This document shows positions 9,611 to 20,454 of a DNA stretch of 64,000 nt, piece after piece. Numbering within the stretch: position 1 is the stretch's first letter; every line of letters starts with the position of its first letter. The stretch is from Prorocentrum cordatum (taxonomy: Eukaryota > Sar > Dinophyceae > Prorocentrales > Prorocentraceae). The DNA lies in contig CAUYUJ010016298.1 of assembly GCA_963575745.1 (NCBI GenBank), forward strand, positions 55,398-119,397, given 5' to 3'. The notes under the pieces are model-generated. The model was given only the letters and a program-made list of their open reading frames with translations. It was not told the origin of the DNA and searched no databases. The translations under genes and the position numbers were made by a program.

Positions 9611-10807
9611 TCAGAGTGACGCCGCCGAGCTGTTCAGCCACTTCCACCACTCCTCGTAGGTCGTGCCGCGGATGCCCTGGTACGCCTCCATCGCCGCGCT
9701 GACCGTGCGCTCGACCTCCTGCAACTCCCCCTCCCACCTTGGGGAGCAACCCCAGCGGACACCCCTCACCAAAGTAGTTCTGAAAATCACGTACACGAAG
9801 CCCGTCGGAAGAACAGCAAAATCGCCAGTGCCCAATACGCAACAGAAGTTGCCATCGGAGGAGCCGAGGCGCAGTAAGTCGTGGCCCGACATGCGCTTGA
9901 GGCTGTCCACCTGGCTGCCGAGCCCCCCTTGTTTGATGTCCATCTTGATCCCAAGGATCACCTCCTCCCCTTCCAAGATCAACCTGCATTCGCAGATCCC
10001 GTACGGCGCAGGCGACACCGAAGAGTGCAAGCGCGGAATGATAAAGCACTGCGCGCCGTAAAGTACTTTGAAGAGCGATTGCTCCTTGGGCCCAGAAGCA
10101 ATGAATGCGGTGCGAAAGAGGTTGCTGACCTCAACCTTCTCCATCGTGCTGATGGTGCGGATCTGAGCGAGCACAGCTGGCTGGACCACTGACCCAAACG
10201 CGGGCGAAGCGCCCTGCGAGCCCCACGTCTCGAGTTTGCTTCGCATCCAGGACTCGCAAGCTTTCCAACCTGATGCAGCCTCCACGTCCTTGCAAAGCTG
10301 GGGGGCCGCCACCACCGCCATCCTGCCGGGGCCCAGCTCCGAGAGGTCCGTCACGATGTTGATGTGCTTGCCACGCGTCTCAGATGCGATGACCTGCATC
10401 GCAGGGCCGAGGTTGCTCTCCAAGTCGACCTCCATCTGCGGCGCATCGTCGAATGCTGACTTGCGCTTCTTGGACTGAGCGCCGCTCTCGGTCCTCTTGG
10501 CGCACTGCGCCTTGGCGTCGGAGATCAACCGTTTAGTCACGATGGCATGGCAAGTGGCAAGCCTCTGCGACTCGACCAATTCCTTCAATTGCTCCCGAAC
10601 CTTTTTCACGCTGCCATCCCAAGTTGCGTCTTTCACCTCAGCGACCATCTCGTTGCATTGGGCATCTATCCGTTTCGCCTCCGCCGCAGCAGAAGCCTTG
10701 ACACCTGCAAGCTTATCCATCGTAGGCTTCCAAGTATCTGTCTCCAACACTTCCCTGGGCACCCTCCCCTCGAGAAACTCCGCCACGGATAAAGCTTCGT
10801 TTGCCTG
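9611..10807 (-). CDS. Unknown protein, C-terminal exon (~398 residues)
   Basis: An open exon enters after CCCCGCAG at about 10808 (first residues ANEALSVAEFLEG) and ends at a TGA (9611-9613). The first ~110 residues are charged and probably coiled-coil, with a basic KKRK patch (possible nuclear signal). The remainder is a globular alpha/beta-looking region with a glycine-poor core and an aromatic C-terminus (EEWWKWLN). No known domain is recognised. Amino-acid composition is balanced, unlike the repeat shadows around it. It lies on the same strand as, and downstream of, the exons at 11415-12160 and 12595-13572, and is most simply the last exon of the same gene, although it could be a separate one. 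Confidence 0.6.
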   Translation of the reverse strand, partial: QANEALSVAEFLEGRVPREVLETDTWKPTMDKLAGVKASAAAEAKRIDAQCNEMVAEVKDATWDGSVKKVREQLKELVESQRLATCHAIVTKRLISDAKAQCAKRTESGAQSKKRKSAFDDAPQMEVDLESNLGPAMQVIASETRGKHINIVTDLSELGPGRMAVVAAPQLCKDVEAASGWKACESWMRSKLETWGSQGASPAFGSVVQPAVLAQIRTISTMEKVEVSNLFRTAFIASGPKEQSLFKVLYGAQCFIIPRLHSSVSPAPYGICECRLILEGEEVILGIKMDIKQGGLGSQVDSLKRMSGHDLLRLGSSDGNFCCVLGTGDFAVLPTGFVYVIFRTTLVRGVRWGCSPRWEGELQEVERTVSAAMEAYQGIRGTTYEEWWKWLNSSAASL

Positions 10808-11414
10808 CGGGGCTCAGGCAAAACAAACAAACGAGTGACTGGCATTGGCAAGGGATGGAACAGAGGGCAAACAAGTCTGCGCCGCCACCGTCTTTTCAAG
10901 ATGGAGGCACAATCACAATGGCAACCTCGTTTCCGTCACCTTCGATGACACCGTCGCCGACGCCGCCGCCGCCGCGCGCCGCCGCGCGACGCTCCCAGGC
11001 CAACCCAGACGATACCAAACCACAACACGGTTTAGATCGACAGAGGCCGGGAACTATCGGGGATGGGAGGGCTCTCTGAATTCAGAACGAGGCCCATCAA
11101 ACGCCTGCACTTTCATTCGGAAGAACGCAGGCCAGAACGGACATCACGCCGTCAAACCGATGCTCCAATCAATGGGACCCCCCTGGCCAGTCGAAGAGGA
11201 CTTCCTTTCGATCCGCACCCGAGGCCAACTCAACAAAACAAAAAAACTGGTGCAATGCCAAACGCGCGAGCGAAACAAGGACCCGTATGCATCTCATTCC
11301 GCCGCCCCCCTGTCCCCCCTCACTCCGAGAACCCCTCATCCTCCTCCTTCCACCCCTCCTCCATCTTCCGCTCCTCCTCCTTCTCCTGACCCCCATCCGG
11401 GCAATTTGTGCAAT

Positions 11415-12160
11415 TTAACCCGCCTGAGTATCGAGAAGCCCAATTAGCTTCTTGCTGTGGGCGTCGATGGCCTTCTCAGCGTTGAAACGCGCCTGGACGA
11501 TGTTCACGGTCTTGCCGTTGGCGCTCTCGGCCGCGTGATTCTTGGCATCGATGTCCTCTGCGAGGATCAGCGCTTGGTACCGCTTCTGCGCCTCCCTGAC
11601 CTCCTGCTCCTTCTGCAACGACTTGGTGAAGGCTGCGCCGAAGTTTCCAACCTCCTGCTGCGCAATCGTTGCCAAGGAGGGGGACTCGAAGATGTTATGG
11701 CAAAATTCTTCAGGGGGCGCAGCTCTCGCGGCCGAGCCGTCGTTCGCTAAAGACTGAATGGCTGCGACGCTGCTCGAGCGAGAGTCCTGCAGCGACTGCG
11801 TCATGGACTGCATGAAGGCCTGCAAGGCCGCCTGGGAGCTCGCGTCAGCATCCTTCTGAGCGACGCCCTTGACCCTGCTGGCGGTGACCTGATCAGCGAT
11901 GATGCCCTGGTACTCGCTGATCAGCCACTCCTTCGGATGCACAGGGTCGGCCATCACAGTGTACTGGTTGGACATGCAGCGGCGCCTGAACTCAGTCAGT
12001 TGGTCTGCCCTCGTGGCGAAGCCCTCGAGAGCGAGATCTCTCGCGACGAGGGCCCAGGGTTTCCAGTGAACCCTGCCGCGGGTCTCCTCGCCCTCCTCCT
12101 TCTCCGCCACCACCGCAATCTTCACTAGTTCGCTCACGTCCTCAGGAGCGGCCGACAAAA
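11415..12160 (-). CDS. Unknown helical protein exon (~247 residues)
   Basis: A minus-strand frame of balanced composition, mostly predicted helix: Glu/Lys-rich start, then VHWKPWALVARDLALEGFATRADQLTEF-like segments, a Gln/Ser-rich middle, and a Lys/Asn/Ala-rich C-terminus ending LLDTQAG. The frame closes at a TAA just after CTCAGGCGGGTTAAAT. This offers either a GC donor (CAG|GCGGGT) or a GT donor (GCGG|GTTAAA), so an exon ending there is as likely as a true stop. It lies between the zinc-ribbon exon upstream and the 398-residue exon downstream. The domain is not recognised. Confidence 0.55.
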
Positions 12161-12594
12161 TAAACAGTGCGATCGAGGGGGTGGTTGGTGACTTGCCATC
12201 TAGAGAGGGGGTGGGTGGGGGGCAAGAGGAGCAGGTGGAGGGCGAAGGAGAGAAGAGGGAAACGAGAGGAGGTTTCGGATAAATACCGAGGGAGGGAACA
12301 CGATGTAGGATTGGGAATAAATGGGCGCCAATCCTCTGCCATCCCCCCCGCCCCTACGCCGCCCCCCAGGTGACTTTCCAGCGCGAGTTCCACGAGACCG
12401 AGCCCCGGGCCCTGAACAGGCTTTCAGGATGCAGCTTTGGGGGGGGCCCAGGGGAGGGAGCAAGGCACGGTGGGTTGCTTCACCAAATCCAACCCTCTCT
12501 CCACCTTCACTGCCTCCTCTCGCATCCTCCTGCCTCCTTCATTTCTCATCCTCCTTCCGCTGTTGCTGCTCAAGAGACTATCATGCGGATTGGT

Positions 12595-13572
12595 TTATAC
12601 ACGCCCAACCCTGATGCTAGCGCAAATGTTTTGGGGCCTTCGGTCCGGGACTCCGCTGACCCTGTGGGTGGCGTACCACTCTTGCTTCTCGGATTCCGAC
12701 TTGTCGCTAAACCACTTTTTCAAGGCCTTGTGCTTTTTCCAGCGGCGAGTTAACGCCTTGTAGTTAGAGTGGCACTTGTCACATATATCCTTCTGCGTCT
12801 TATCGTCTTCGTTCTTCTCCCAGAGGGCCAGGTGCAAGCCGCAGCGCTTGCATTCAAACGTGTCATCACCTCAGATGGTTTCCTCGGCCATGGGGCACGC
12901 GAACATATTGCCTGTATGTGGCGATGGCTTGGCCTTGGCGCACGTCGGGGTGCCACCGTTGCTGGCGCTAGAACCCTTGGGAGGCGGGCTCCAGGCAGGC
13001 AGGGCCGACATCGGCGCGAGGCCAAGCGCGGCGAGCGCGCCCACTGCAGCAACAGGGCTGGACGCGGCCTGAGGAATGACAGCCTTCGGGGTCTCCGAAG
13101 ACGGGGCAGCATCCGAAGAGATTGGCGTCGCCGTCCCCGTAATAGCCTCGGTAACATCGGACTTCTCTTGTCCGCCAGGCGCATCGTCAGTGCTGGCCGG
13201 GATCTCACCATCAAACATCGCATTCAATTCAGCCTCCAGGCCATCGGACGCGTCGCCCTCCTGCTCGACATTCTCCGCTCCGACCTGCTTCGCGCCCTTG
13301 CCTTCACCGCCCGTGGGGACGTCTGCCGCAGGAGTGGCCTGAGGTTCTGCGCCGACGGCGCCGCCTGGAGGGGCTGCTGGTGAAGGCGACGCGGAGGGCG
13401 TTGCACCTGGCTGCGCGGCCGAAGCATCAGGCTGCGCGGCTGCGGCTGGAGCACCCAGCTGCGCCGCTGCAGGTTCGCCTTTTGAGGACTCGCCCTTCGA
13501 AGTAGCAAAGGCTGCCGTGATTGACTTGTTGTCAGTCGGCGTCCCTGCTGCGACCTTCTTCTTACCAGCCAT
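12595..13572 (-). pseudogene. Zinc-ribbon protein, first coding block, interrupted by an in-frame TGA
   Basis: ATG at 13572 starts a basic N-terminus (MAGKKKVAAG), followed by about 190 residues rich in Ala, Pro, Gly, Ser and acidic residues (probably disordered). A TGA at 12871-12873 interrupts the frame, which then continues unbroken into a C4 zinc ribbon (C-x2-C-x19-C-x2-C, beginning FECKRCGLH) and a Lys/Trp-rich helix, ending at TAA 12595-12597. The two halves share one phase with no indel. The codon context (ATC TGA GGT) would be Arg if CGA, so a C-to-T change at a CpG is the simplest cause. An unrecognised intron, readthrough or sequencing error are alternatives. A leader-like relic lies about 75 bases upstream (13646-13667). 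Confidence 0.55.
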
Positions 13573-13645
13573 GGCAACAGCTGATCGCTGGACAGCTCAA
13601 CCCACGACTCAGAAGCCTCGCTGGAGGCCTTCTTGCTGTGCAAGT

Positions 13646-13667
13646 CTCAAGCCCAAATGGCTCCTAT
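13646..13667 (-). other. Weak spliced-leader-like relic upstream of the zinc-ribbon gene
   Basis: The minus-strand sequence GGAGCCATTTGGGCTTGAG matches the dinoflagellate leader core at about 15 of 21 positions and lies in sense orientation, about 75 bases before the ATG at 13572. Alone it is not significant; its position is what makes it notable. Confidence 0.3.
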
Positions 13668-13679
13668 GCGAAGCAAGTG

Positions 13680-14300
13680 GTGCGTGGTATATGTATCTGC
13701 TATTGCTCCTGGCTCCTGCGCTCCAATGTCCCTCCTCCTTCTCCTCCTTCTCTTTATTATCCTTGCTTCTCTTCTGCCCCCATGGCCGCCTCCTCCTCAC
13801 CTGGCTCGACGCTCCCCAATGCCGCCTTCCACCCTTATTGCGCCCTCATCGCCTCCTTTGCCCCTTCGGCCCCTTTGCCCCGTAAGCCCAAGCTTTCGGG
13901 GTTCCCAGGGGCCCTACTGCATACATCGCTGAGGGCCCAGAAATGACCTCTAGAGAGAGCTCTACCCACGGGGCAATGGCGTTGGCACACTTGGCCCCTC
14001 GGTAGCCCCCATTGCCCCCCATTGGCGTCTGAAGAAGGAGGCCTCTCCACCTCATCGCGAGTGCATCGAACCATTTGGCTCCACCCCCCATCTTCTGCGC
14101 GGGCCAAGAATATCGAATGCTGCCTAACTTGTTGGGCGGTGAGAGCGCTACCAAGAGGGCCCCTCTTTGTTCCGACGCCGCAAACTCCTTCGTCAGATGC
14201 GAGGTGCCAAGACGCCTTCTTCCACCAGTGTTGAGTACCAATGATTCCTGGAGGGGATCGGGGAGAGGGGGGCATCGAACCCCCCATGGACGGAGGGGCA
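13680..14300. other. Intergenic segment, nothing secure
   Basis: A minus-strand frame (about 13850-14240) is open but ends in Gly/Lys/Ala-rich sequence without clear borders. A GGGGG-TTCGATG-CCCCC stem-loop near 14265-14285 resembles a tRNA T-arm but has no partner arms. Confidence 0.4.
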
Positions 14301-14305
14301 GAAAA

Positions 14306-14725
14306 CTAAATCACAACAAAAGCTTGTTCAATTCCCAACCCCCAAAGGTACGCATATGTGCGGGGAGCTCCACCAGGCACGCGCCAAATCATAGCCACGG
14401 CGTAAGGGCCCACGCGGCCACGGCGCCCGCGAAAGGCTGGGGCGAACCAGACCTCTGGCCTGCGTTTGGTAGCAGGGCGATACCACACTGGCGGACATTG
14501 CTCTGGCTGAGGGAGCTCAAGAAAAGTCGGCGCCCAGAAAGGAAGGGGGCCTGGCCGCCCCGGGTGCAAATGCGGCGCCGAAGGAACGACGGCACCCGGC
14601 TCAATATCGGGAAGGTCCCAGGCCAATTCCGAATCGTACTGGAACGGCCCGTCTCCGTAGAGGCCGCGATACCTTGGCTCAGGGATCTCAGGAATGCCAG
14701 GGGGGGCCCAGTCAAGCATCAACAT
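14306..14725 (-). CDS. Hypothetical Pro-rich exon (~139 residues)
   Basis: A polypyrimidine stretch ends in GTTGCTCAG at 14726, after which ATGTTGATGCTTGAC opens a frame to a TAA at 14306. The product is rich in Pro, Trp, Tyr and Arg (segments EIPEPRYRGLYGDGPFQYDSE and RGRVGPYAVAMIWRVP), with no recognised family. It could be a terminal exon of a gene whose other exons lie at 15.5-16.3 kb on the same strand. Confidence 0.4.
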   Translation of the reverse strand: MLMLDWAPPGIPEIPEPRYRGLYGDGPFQYDSELAWDLPDIEPGAVVPSAPHLHPGRPGPLPFWAPTFLELPQPEQCPPVWYRPATKRRPEVWFAPAFRGRRGRVGPYAVAMIWRVPGGAPRTYAYLWGLGIEQAFVVI

Positions 14726-15512
14726 CTGAGCAACAATTGCCACACGAACAAGAGCCAGGAGAGAATCGGGAGAAGGAACAGAGAGGCGAGATGGAGGGTT
14801 GGCAGTGACCGAGGGGGAGAGAGAAAGGGAGGGAGCGAGAGGCCAGAGAGAGAGGAATCAAATAAAACATTGTGAGATAGCACGTTGGCGCTGACATTTG
14901 ACAAATGCCGACGCGTTGCATTTGCCACGTTCAACAGGTCTGTATTTCCCATATGGCCCTTTCAGGTATGTCGTTGATGATGTTGCAGTCATGGTGCTGT
15001 TGCTCCCATCTGACATGTGGTGCGGGCCAACCCGTTGGCGGGCATGTTGCAGGTCGATTGCTTTTGCTGATGCAAGTATGTTGTTGTGTTAAGCCGTGTG
15101 CTATCACGCGTGATTTGCATGCCTTGTGATACCGCAAACATGATGACTGTGCAAAACGGAATAACCGCAGGCTCGCGTCGAACATCGACGACATAGCAGA
15201 CAAGGAGTCCCAAGGTTGCCGCGAGCGAGCCAATAGCCTATGATCCGGGCTTCCTGACGACCCTGAAACTTGCGACTCAATACTGACGATCGTATCCTCC
15301 TTAACCTCCTCAATTCTCTCATCACGCCCGCCCCCTAGCAGTCTCCAATTTCGCTACTCGTACCTTCGAGCTCTGACCCTGACTGTCCTTACATGGTCAG
15401 TAGCGGCTTCCCCTTCGCTTCTAGCTCATTCCTTCCTCCTCTGCATGGAAAACCTAGAATTAGCAAAACAAAAAAAAACGGCAAGAGGGCGGGCGCAGGC
15501 CGATGCGCCAAC

Positions 15513-15619
15513 CTTGCCATAGTGGAAGCAATCCTCGCGAGTGCCCAGGCTGTCGCGCACGAGCCGAGCAGCAGGCTTGAGGGCATCCTCCCCTAACCCA
15601 AATCGTCGTCTTCTGAAGC
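15513..15619 (-). CDS. Hypothetical internal exon
   Basis: A (CCT)n pyrimidine tract ending CTCTAG is followed by a 107-base exon that closes at a consensus-like donor (AAG|GTTGGC). The encoded peptide includes GLGEDALKPAARLVRDSLG and ends HYGK. Clean borders on both sides make this one of the better single-exon calls, but the protein is unknown. Confidence 0.4.
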
Positions 15620-15869
15620 CTAGAGGTGGAGGAGGAGGATGAGGAGGAGGAGGTGGAGGTGAAAGAGGAGGAGGGGAAGGAGGAGGCGGACGACGACGAC
15701 CACGACGACGACGACAGCGGCGACGACGACGTCGACGAGCGGAGGGAAGGATGCGTCGAGACAGACGCTCTGCATATGAAGAGGGTGAAGGAGAAGACTG
15801 AGCATGGGTCAGAGGGAAGGGCAACCCTCAAATTGTCCGAATAGACTGCGCCCCCCCTCCCCCCGCTGC

Positions 15870-15957
15870 CCTCCATTACGTCGTACACGTTGGCGGCCTC
15901 CCAGTTCCAGCCAGCTTCGCGGGCGGCGCGCTCAGGAGCTCCGATGCCTCCCGGGCT
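15870..15957 (-). CDS. Hypothetical internal exon
   Basis: Follows CTGCAG on the minus strand and encodes PGGIGAPERAAREAGWNWE and ANVYDVMEGSG. It sits upstream of the exon at 15513-15619 and probably belongs to the same unknown gene. The 3' border is uncertain. Confidence 0.35.
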
Positions 15958-16028
15958 GCAGGTCGGCAGGAGGGGGGGGGGGAAGCGGGAAGGCAACGCC
16001 CAAATCAAGCGCGATCCAAGTTCACAGG

Positions 16029-16330
16029 GTGGAACTGGCTGGGAAGAGACCTAAGGAAATCGCCCTCGGAGTGAAGGGCAGCGGACACAAACCCCACTGG
16101 CCCTTGCCCCTGGCCCCTCCTGCGCACAGCAAGGTCACTAGCTGCTTGTGGCGAGGGCGGCCGTCGACGGGGCAGACCGACTGCTGCGCCCACAGGGGAT
16201 CCTCGTAGCAGCACTGCGCTGGCGCCGCCATCCCTGGAGGCCAGGCGCTAGGGGGGCCCCGGCAGAGGCCCGAGGTGCCCTTCTCGAGGGACTCGAGGCA
16301 AAATGCCTCACGAGCGGGGAAGAGAGCTCG
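16029..16330 (-). CDS. Hypothetical exon, Cys-containing
   Basis: A minus-strand open stretch of balanced composition with several cysteines (ESLEKGTSGLCRGPP, QCCYEDPLWAQQSVCPVDG) that runs to a possible GTGAAC donor at about 16028. It is placed upstream of, and on the same strand as, the two exons at 15.5-15.96 kb. Borders and frame are uncertain. Confidence 0.3.
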
Positions 16331-16663
16331 CAACGTACTCCAGGGACTAGGGGGCAGCAGGACAAATTACCTAATCGGGACCGACGGGGCAGGAGGGCCC
16401 AGGAGGCAGGAGAGACAAGGAGGGCAGGAAGGACAAAAGAGCAGGAGACAACGCCTGAGAAAACCTTTCCTGGTGCCCTGGAATCGGGAGACGCTGTTCT
16501 GACTCAACGAAGGAGGTGGGTCATGATCATGATGTGGTCACGTATGAAAAGCATGTGGGATGGGCCTGATGACATCAATCAAGCGGGGGCGATTCTATTC
16601 TGAATGCCAACCGCCGCACACAGCAGTAATAGCAACACCAGTTCGAAGATATGTGAATAAACG

Positions 16664-16764
<101 letters not shown>

Positions 16765-16854
16765 GGTGCGTCACAAAATCCGTCTGGATCGGTGTAATCT
16801 CTCTGAGGTCCATCTGCCTCCTGCCCGACCTTTCGTTCACCTTCCGTCCCCCAT

Positions 16855-17035
16855 CCACCCCCCCGCCCGCCCCCCGTCTACCCCCCGCCACCCCCCGTCC
16901 ACCCCCCGTCCACCCCCGTCCGCCCCCCCGTCCACCCCCCCGTCCACCCCCCGTCCACCCCGTCCACCCCCCGCCCACCCCCGTCCACCCCCGTCCACCC
17001 CCGTCCACCCCCCGTCCACCCCCCGTCCACCCCGC
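16855..17035. repeat. CCCCCGTCCA-type minisatellite
   Basis: Tandem units of about 9-11 bp built on CCCCCGTCCAC with variable C-run length. It reads as Thr-Pro-rich or Gly-Trp-Asp-rich peptides; no gene. Confidence 0.9.
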
Positions 17036-17039
17036 GCCC

Positions 17040-18345
17040 TCCTTGACAACCCCTCGCCAACACTCACCTTTCATCCTCTCGGTGTGCTCGATATCATAAG
17101 GAGGTTTTCATGACAGAGGTGTTCGCAAGAATGTGTTGGGATGAAATGTTGAACGGTTGTTTCAAGTATCACGCGTTGCTGCACTCAGTTGCCATGCATT
17201 GCTTCTGAGAGGGCACATTTGCATATCAACCTGCTGCGTAAAGAACTGAACTGACGTCGGAGCATAGCGAGCGTCAGACATCGCCCCTGGAACCTGGGGT
17301 GCCAAAGGTCAGTAGACAAGTATCGAAGCTTTACCCCTCGCGCGCGCCAGAAGTCGCGCTTGACGTTCCACTCCCGAGCCAACATCAACGGTCACATGGT
17401 CAAACACCGAAAGATAACAAAATATCACGGGTTTGCTGTCTGCCTTGTCAACGTTGATGGCTGCTCGGGCGTGGATCCACAAGCGATGGCATTGAAGACT
17501 AGGCGGAGACGCTTCGAGCGCAGGAATCAGAGCGAACACAGCCCACGCTCGAGGTATCATCTTCACGTTGCTTCGCTACCCCCCTTCGTATTTCTGTAAG
17601 TGTGAAGTGCTCTATCTTTCGTGCACATCCGCTTCTCCTCCTACTCTCCAAACCTCCCTCGTCCGACGTTTCCTCCTCCTCGCTCTCTTGCTGCAAGGCC
17701 CGGCTCGGGCAGCTCGTTTTGCCTTGCCGCCCCTCAAGGCGGTCAAGCAACCTCCTCGGCGACAACGGCCTCCGCCATCGCCTCCGAGATCTCGCCCGCT
17801 GAAGGCCCCCAGCGGGCGCTGGCCGCAGGAAGGGAGGGCGCGGGAGAGCAGGAGTGAGTGAGGGAGGGAGGGTAGCGCCCGAACTGCAGAGCCCAATGTC
17901 GCATTTAGTGCTCTTCATGGGTTCAGGGGGGAGGAGGGCTCAACGCTGGCTGGAGATATCTCCCGAGGGGAGGGGCAACGAATGCGAATGTCAGGGGTCC
18001 GGGGCACCGACCAGGCCAAATTGTCTCTCCAAGGGGATGTCATGCAAGTGGCAGAGGAGGCACCGCACCGACAACCGCGATCATAATGCGTTGGTTTTAT
18101 CGACTAAGAGTTTGGAAAGGTTGAAAGGATCAAGACTCTCGGCTTACGCGGCGTTGCGACGCTCCAAGAAGCCATGCCAATCAGACAGGCTTCGTCACAA
18201 AGAGAACTGTAAACCCTAAATGCTCACGGCGCGCGGGCTTCCGAAACATGACGAAAATAAATCTGGCAAAAAGCCCTTCTACCGCAGCAACACATATGGC
18301 CACGACAAATGAGCAGCAGATGCAACATGCGCCGCCAGGAGCCCT
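17040..18345. other. Mostly non-coding, unresolved coding hints
   Basis: Minus-strand frames at 17309-17566 and at about 17640-17800 (with LLDRLEGRQGK and QESEEEETSDEGG) have protein-like composition and may be exons of the minus-strand gene series, but no consistent splice borders were found. Nothing else is recognised. Confidence 0.35.
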
Positions 18346-18349
18346 AGTT

Positions 18350-18551
18350 CTAGTTGGTTTTCGGCATCAGATCAAGATGCTCGCAATCGGAGATCGCCTC
18401 TGCAATGCCGTCGGAATCGCTCTCCTCGGGTACAGCTGGCAATGTCGGCGGCATGCTCCCCAGAAGATCAGCACTTGACGAGGCCCACTGGAAATTGAAT
18501 CTCGTCGGATTCGACGAAGACTTTGTCGCTGCAGTCAATGGCTCAGGAGAC
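18350..18551 (-). CDS. Hypothetical terminal exon (~66 residues)
   Basis: Enters after CCGACAG at 18552 and ends at TAG 18350-18352. The peptide is Ser/Pro-rich, then acidic (VPEESDSDGIAEAISDCEHL). The clean acceptor, phase and stop suggest the last exon of an unknown gene, possibly the same one as the exon at 19204-19764. Confidence 0.4.
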
Positions 18552-19203
18552 CTGTCGGCGGCGACAGCCAAACTCCTGGCCCAGACGTTTCAAGGGGGGC
18601 TCTTAGAAAACGGTTTATGACGCTCTCAGTAGGCTAGCAACTGCCCCCGAATGAGCAGTAGCAACATGTCGTCTTCCAATAAATCCGTTGAAAACTTCAT
18701 TTGGTCTGGGCCCTTTCGAAGAATCGTTTTAATCGATGTGTCATCGGTGATGTATGATTTACCCACATTTCGAATCCGTCGCAAATTCCCCCCCTGTGCG
18801 CCACGTGAAGACCTATATCGGCGCGCGTCCCCCATCGCGGCCCCAGGACCCTCTAAAGTTCAAGCGCGTTGGCGGGGTATGAGACAAGGATGGGGCGTGG
18901 GGCCTACATCATGAGATATATTCGAGTGCGCCTAGAAATGCCCCAGGTGGTTTGAATGTCGACGCCGACGGCCTCTTGGTGACTAACTTCGCACGCTTCC
19001 TGGCAGGCGAGGGCGCGGGGCTCCGCGCGTGCCACCGCTTCGTCGTCTCTGCCTGCGTGAGTGATGAATGTGAAGGTAGGGGCGACCCCGGGGCCATTCG
19101 AAAACCTTTCACTAAACGACCCTGGGGCCCAAACCCATAACGAACCGATGCAAATTCGGCGCCGCTGATGCGACGGCCCCGAACTTCTGACCCTCCCCCA
19201 CAT

Positions 19204-19764
19204 TCAGAACTCAAGTACCGCGATCTCAATATCGACGGCGGTCTGGCTGTGGGACGGGGGGGAGCTGTCAGCGAGCGGGTCGTAGCCACCGAAATTCAAC
19301 GGGTCGGTGTCCTGCGAGTCACCATCCAAACCTTCACTCTCTGGCGACCGCTTCAGCTTCTCCGCTGCAGGCAAGCACGCCCCTGGGTCGGCGTTGCCCT
19401 TGCCTCGGAGCGCCACCTCCAGGTCGCGCTTGTCACGTGGCGAAGCAGGATTGGGGCCCGTCGAACTCTTGGCCATCCAACTCGGCAGCGGCGGCGTCAC
19501 AGGGGCATTCGAGGAGCCACAGGGCTTCTTGCGCTGGCTCTCATCAGCAGCGGTCGGACTCGGAGGCAATAAAGTTACTTCGCCGCTGGTGGGGCTCGAA
19601 GCGTTGGAGCCTGGGCCTTCGAGCTCGAACGTCTTGCAAGGCAGACGCGGCGCTGGCAAAACACTTGTGCAATGCTTGGTAGGGCCGTCCTCAACCTCGG
19701 GCTCGTAGGCAAGCTGCGAATCATCCGGGACGTCCTCGACGGGATGGGACAGCGACGGATCCAT
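19204..19764 (-). CDS. Hypothetical Ser/Pro/acid-rich exon (~186 residues)
   Basis: The minus-strand frame from the Met at 19764 (MDPSLSHPVEDVPDD) to a stop at 19204 is rich in Ser, Pro, Asp and Glu, with SP and SPR motifs, suggesting a disordered, possibly phosphorylated region. It lies downstream of the four-exon gene at 20.45-22.98 kb on the same strand and may continue it. The true start is unknown: the ATG could equally be internal. Confidence 0.4.
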   Translation of the reverse strand: MDPSLSHPVEDVPDDSQLAYEPEVEDGPTKHCTSVLPAPRLPCKTFELEGPGSNASSPTSGEVTLLPPSPTAADESQRKKPCGSSNAPVTPPLPSWMAKSSTGPNPASPRDKRDLEVALRGKGNADPGACLPAAEKLKRSPESEGLDGDSQDTDPLNFGGYDPLADSSPPSHSQTAVDIEIAVLEF

Positions 19765-19789
19765 GAGAGGAAGCGCGACTATCAAGCGG

Positions 19790-20440
19790 GCGGGAAGCGA
19801 CGCCGATCAGCTTGGGACATGCTACCTTTGCGAGAGGCTGGGGGCCGGGCCAGGGGAGTGGGCAGGGGGGCAAGATGAGAAGAAGAGAAGGAGCAGCTTA
19901 GTCGGGTGTCAGGAAAAAGGAGGAGAAGGGGAAGGAGGAGGAGGAGGATGGCAAAAGCGTTGCATGTCCTAAGCTGGAGGCACGCCGCGAGAATTCGAAT
20001 GCCCGAGGCGCCGCCTGTCGAGGAGCCAACGGCTATAGCAAGCGCCCCCATCATCCCCAAGAAAGGCAGCTGCGTGCATCAGCAATCATGATCACGAAAG
20101 GGATGTCGACGACAGTGATGATTGCAATTCGAAGGCGTTGGCAATGCTGATATATGTAATCATAAATGTCGACGTTGGCGGCTAATGATAACAGAGTTGC
20201 GTTTCGACATCATTCCTGTCATAGCTTGACCCGACGCGAACTGTTGCGATCGGCCCTCGCGCAGAGTCAGGGGGGGCAAAAGACTGTTTCATCGAGGTGC
20301 ACCCTGGGGGGTGCTGGCCCAAGGCCACGAAAGACGAAAAAGAACCTGGGAAGGAGACCCAACAGTTTCCATGTGAGTCCCTTGAGAATCCCCCCAGCGA
20401 GGCAGATCAATACTGAAAGCGCGTTGGCCCCCCTCCCTCC
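19790..20440. other. No gene recognised
   Basis: A short AGG-rich run near 19915-19950; otherwise unremarkable sequence between candidate exons, probably intronic or intergenic. Confidence 0.4.
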
Positions 20441-20454
20441 ACTGGGCAACTGCG

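Noticed and set aside
14260-14330. Possible tRNA (GGGGG-TTCGATG-CCCCC T-arm-like stem-loop, minus strand)
   Set aside because: No matching acceptor, D or anticodon arms could be placed around it.
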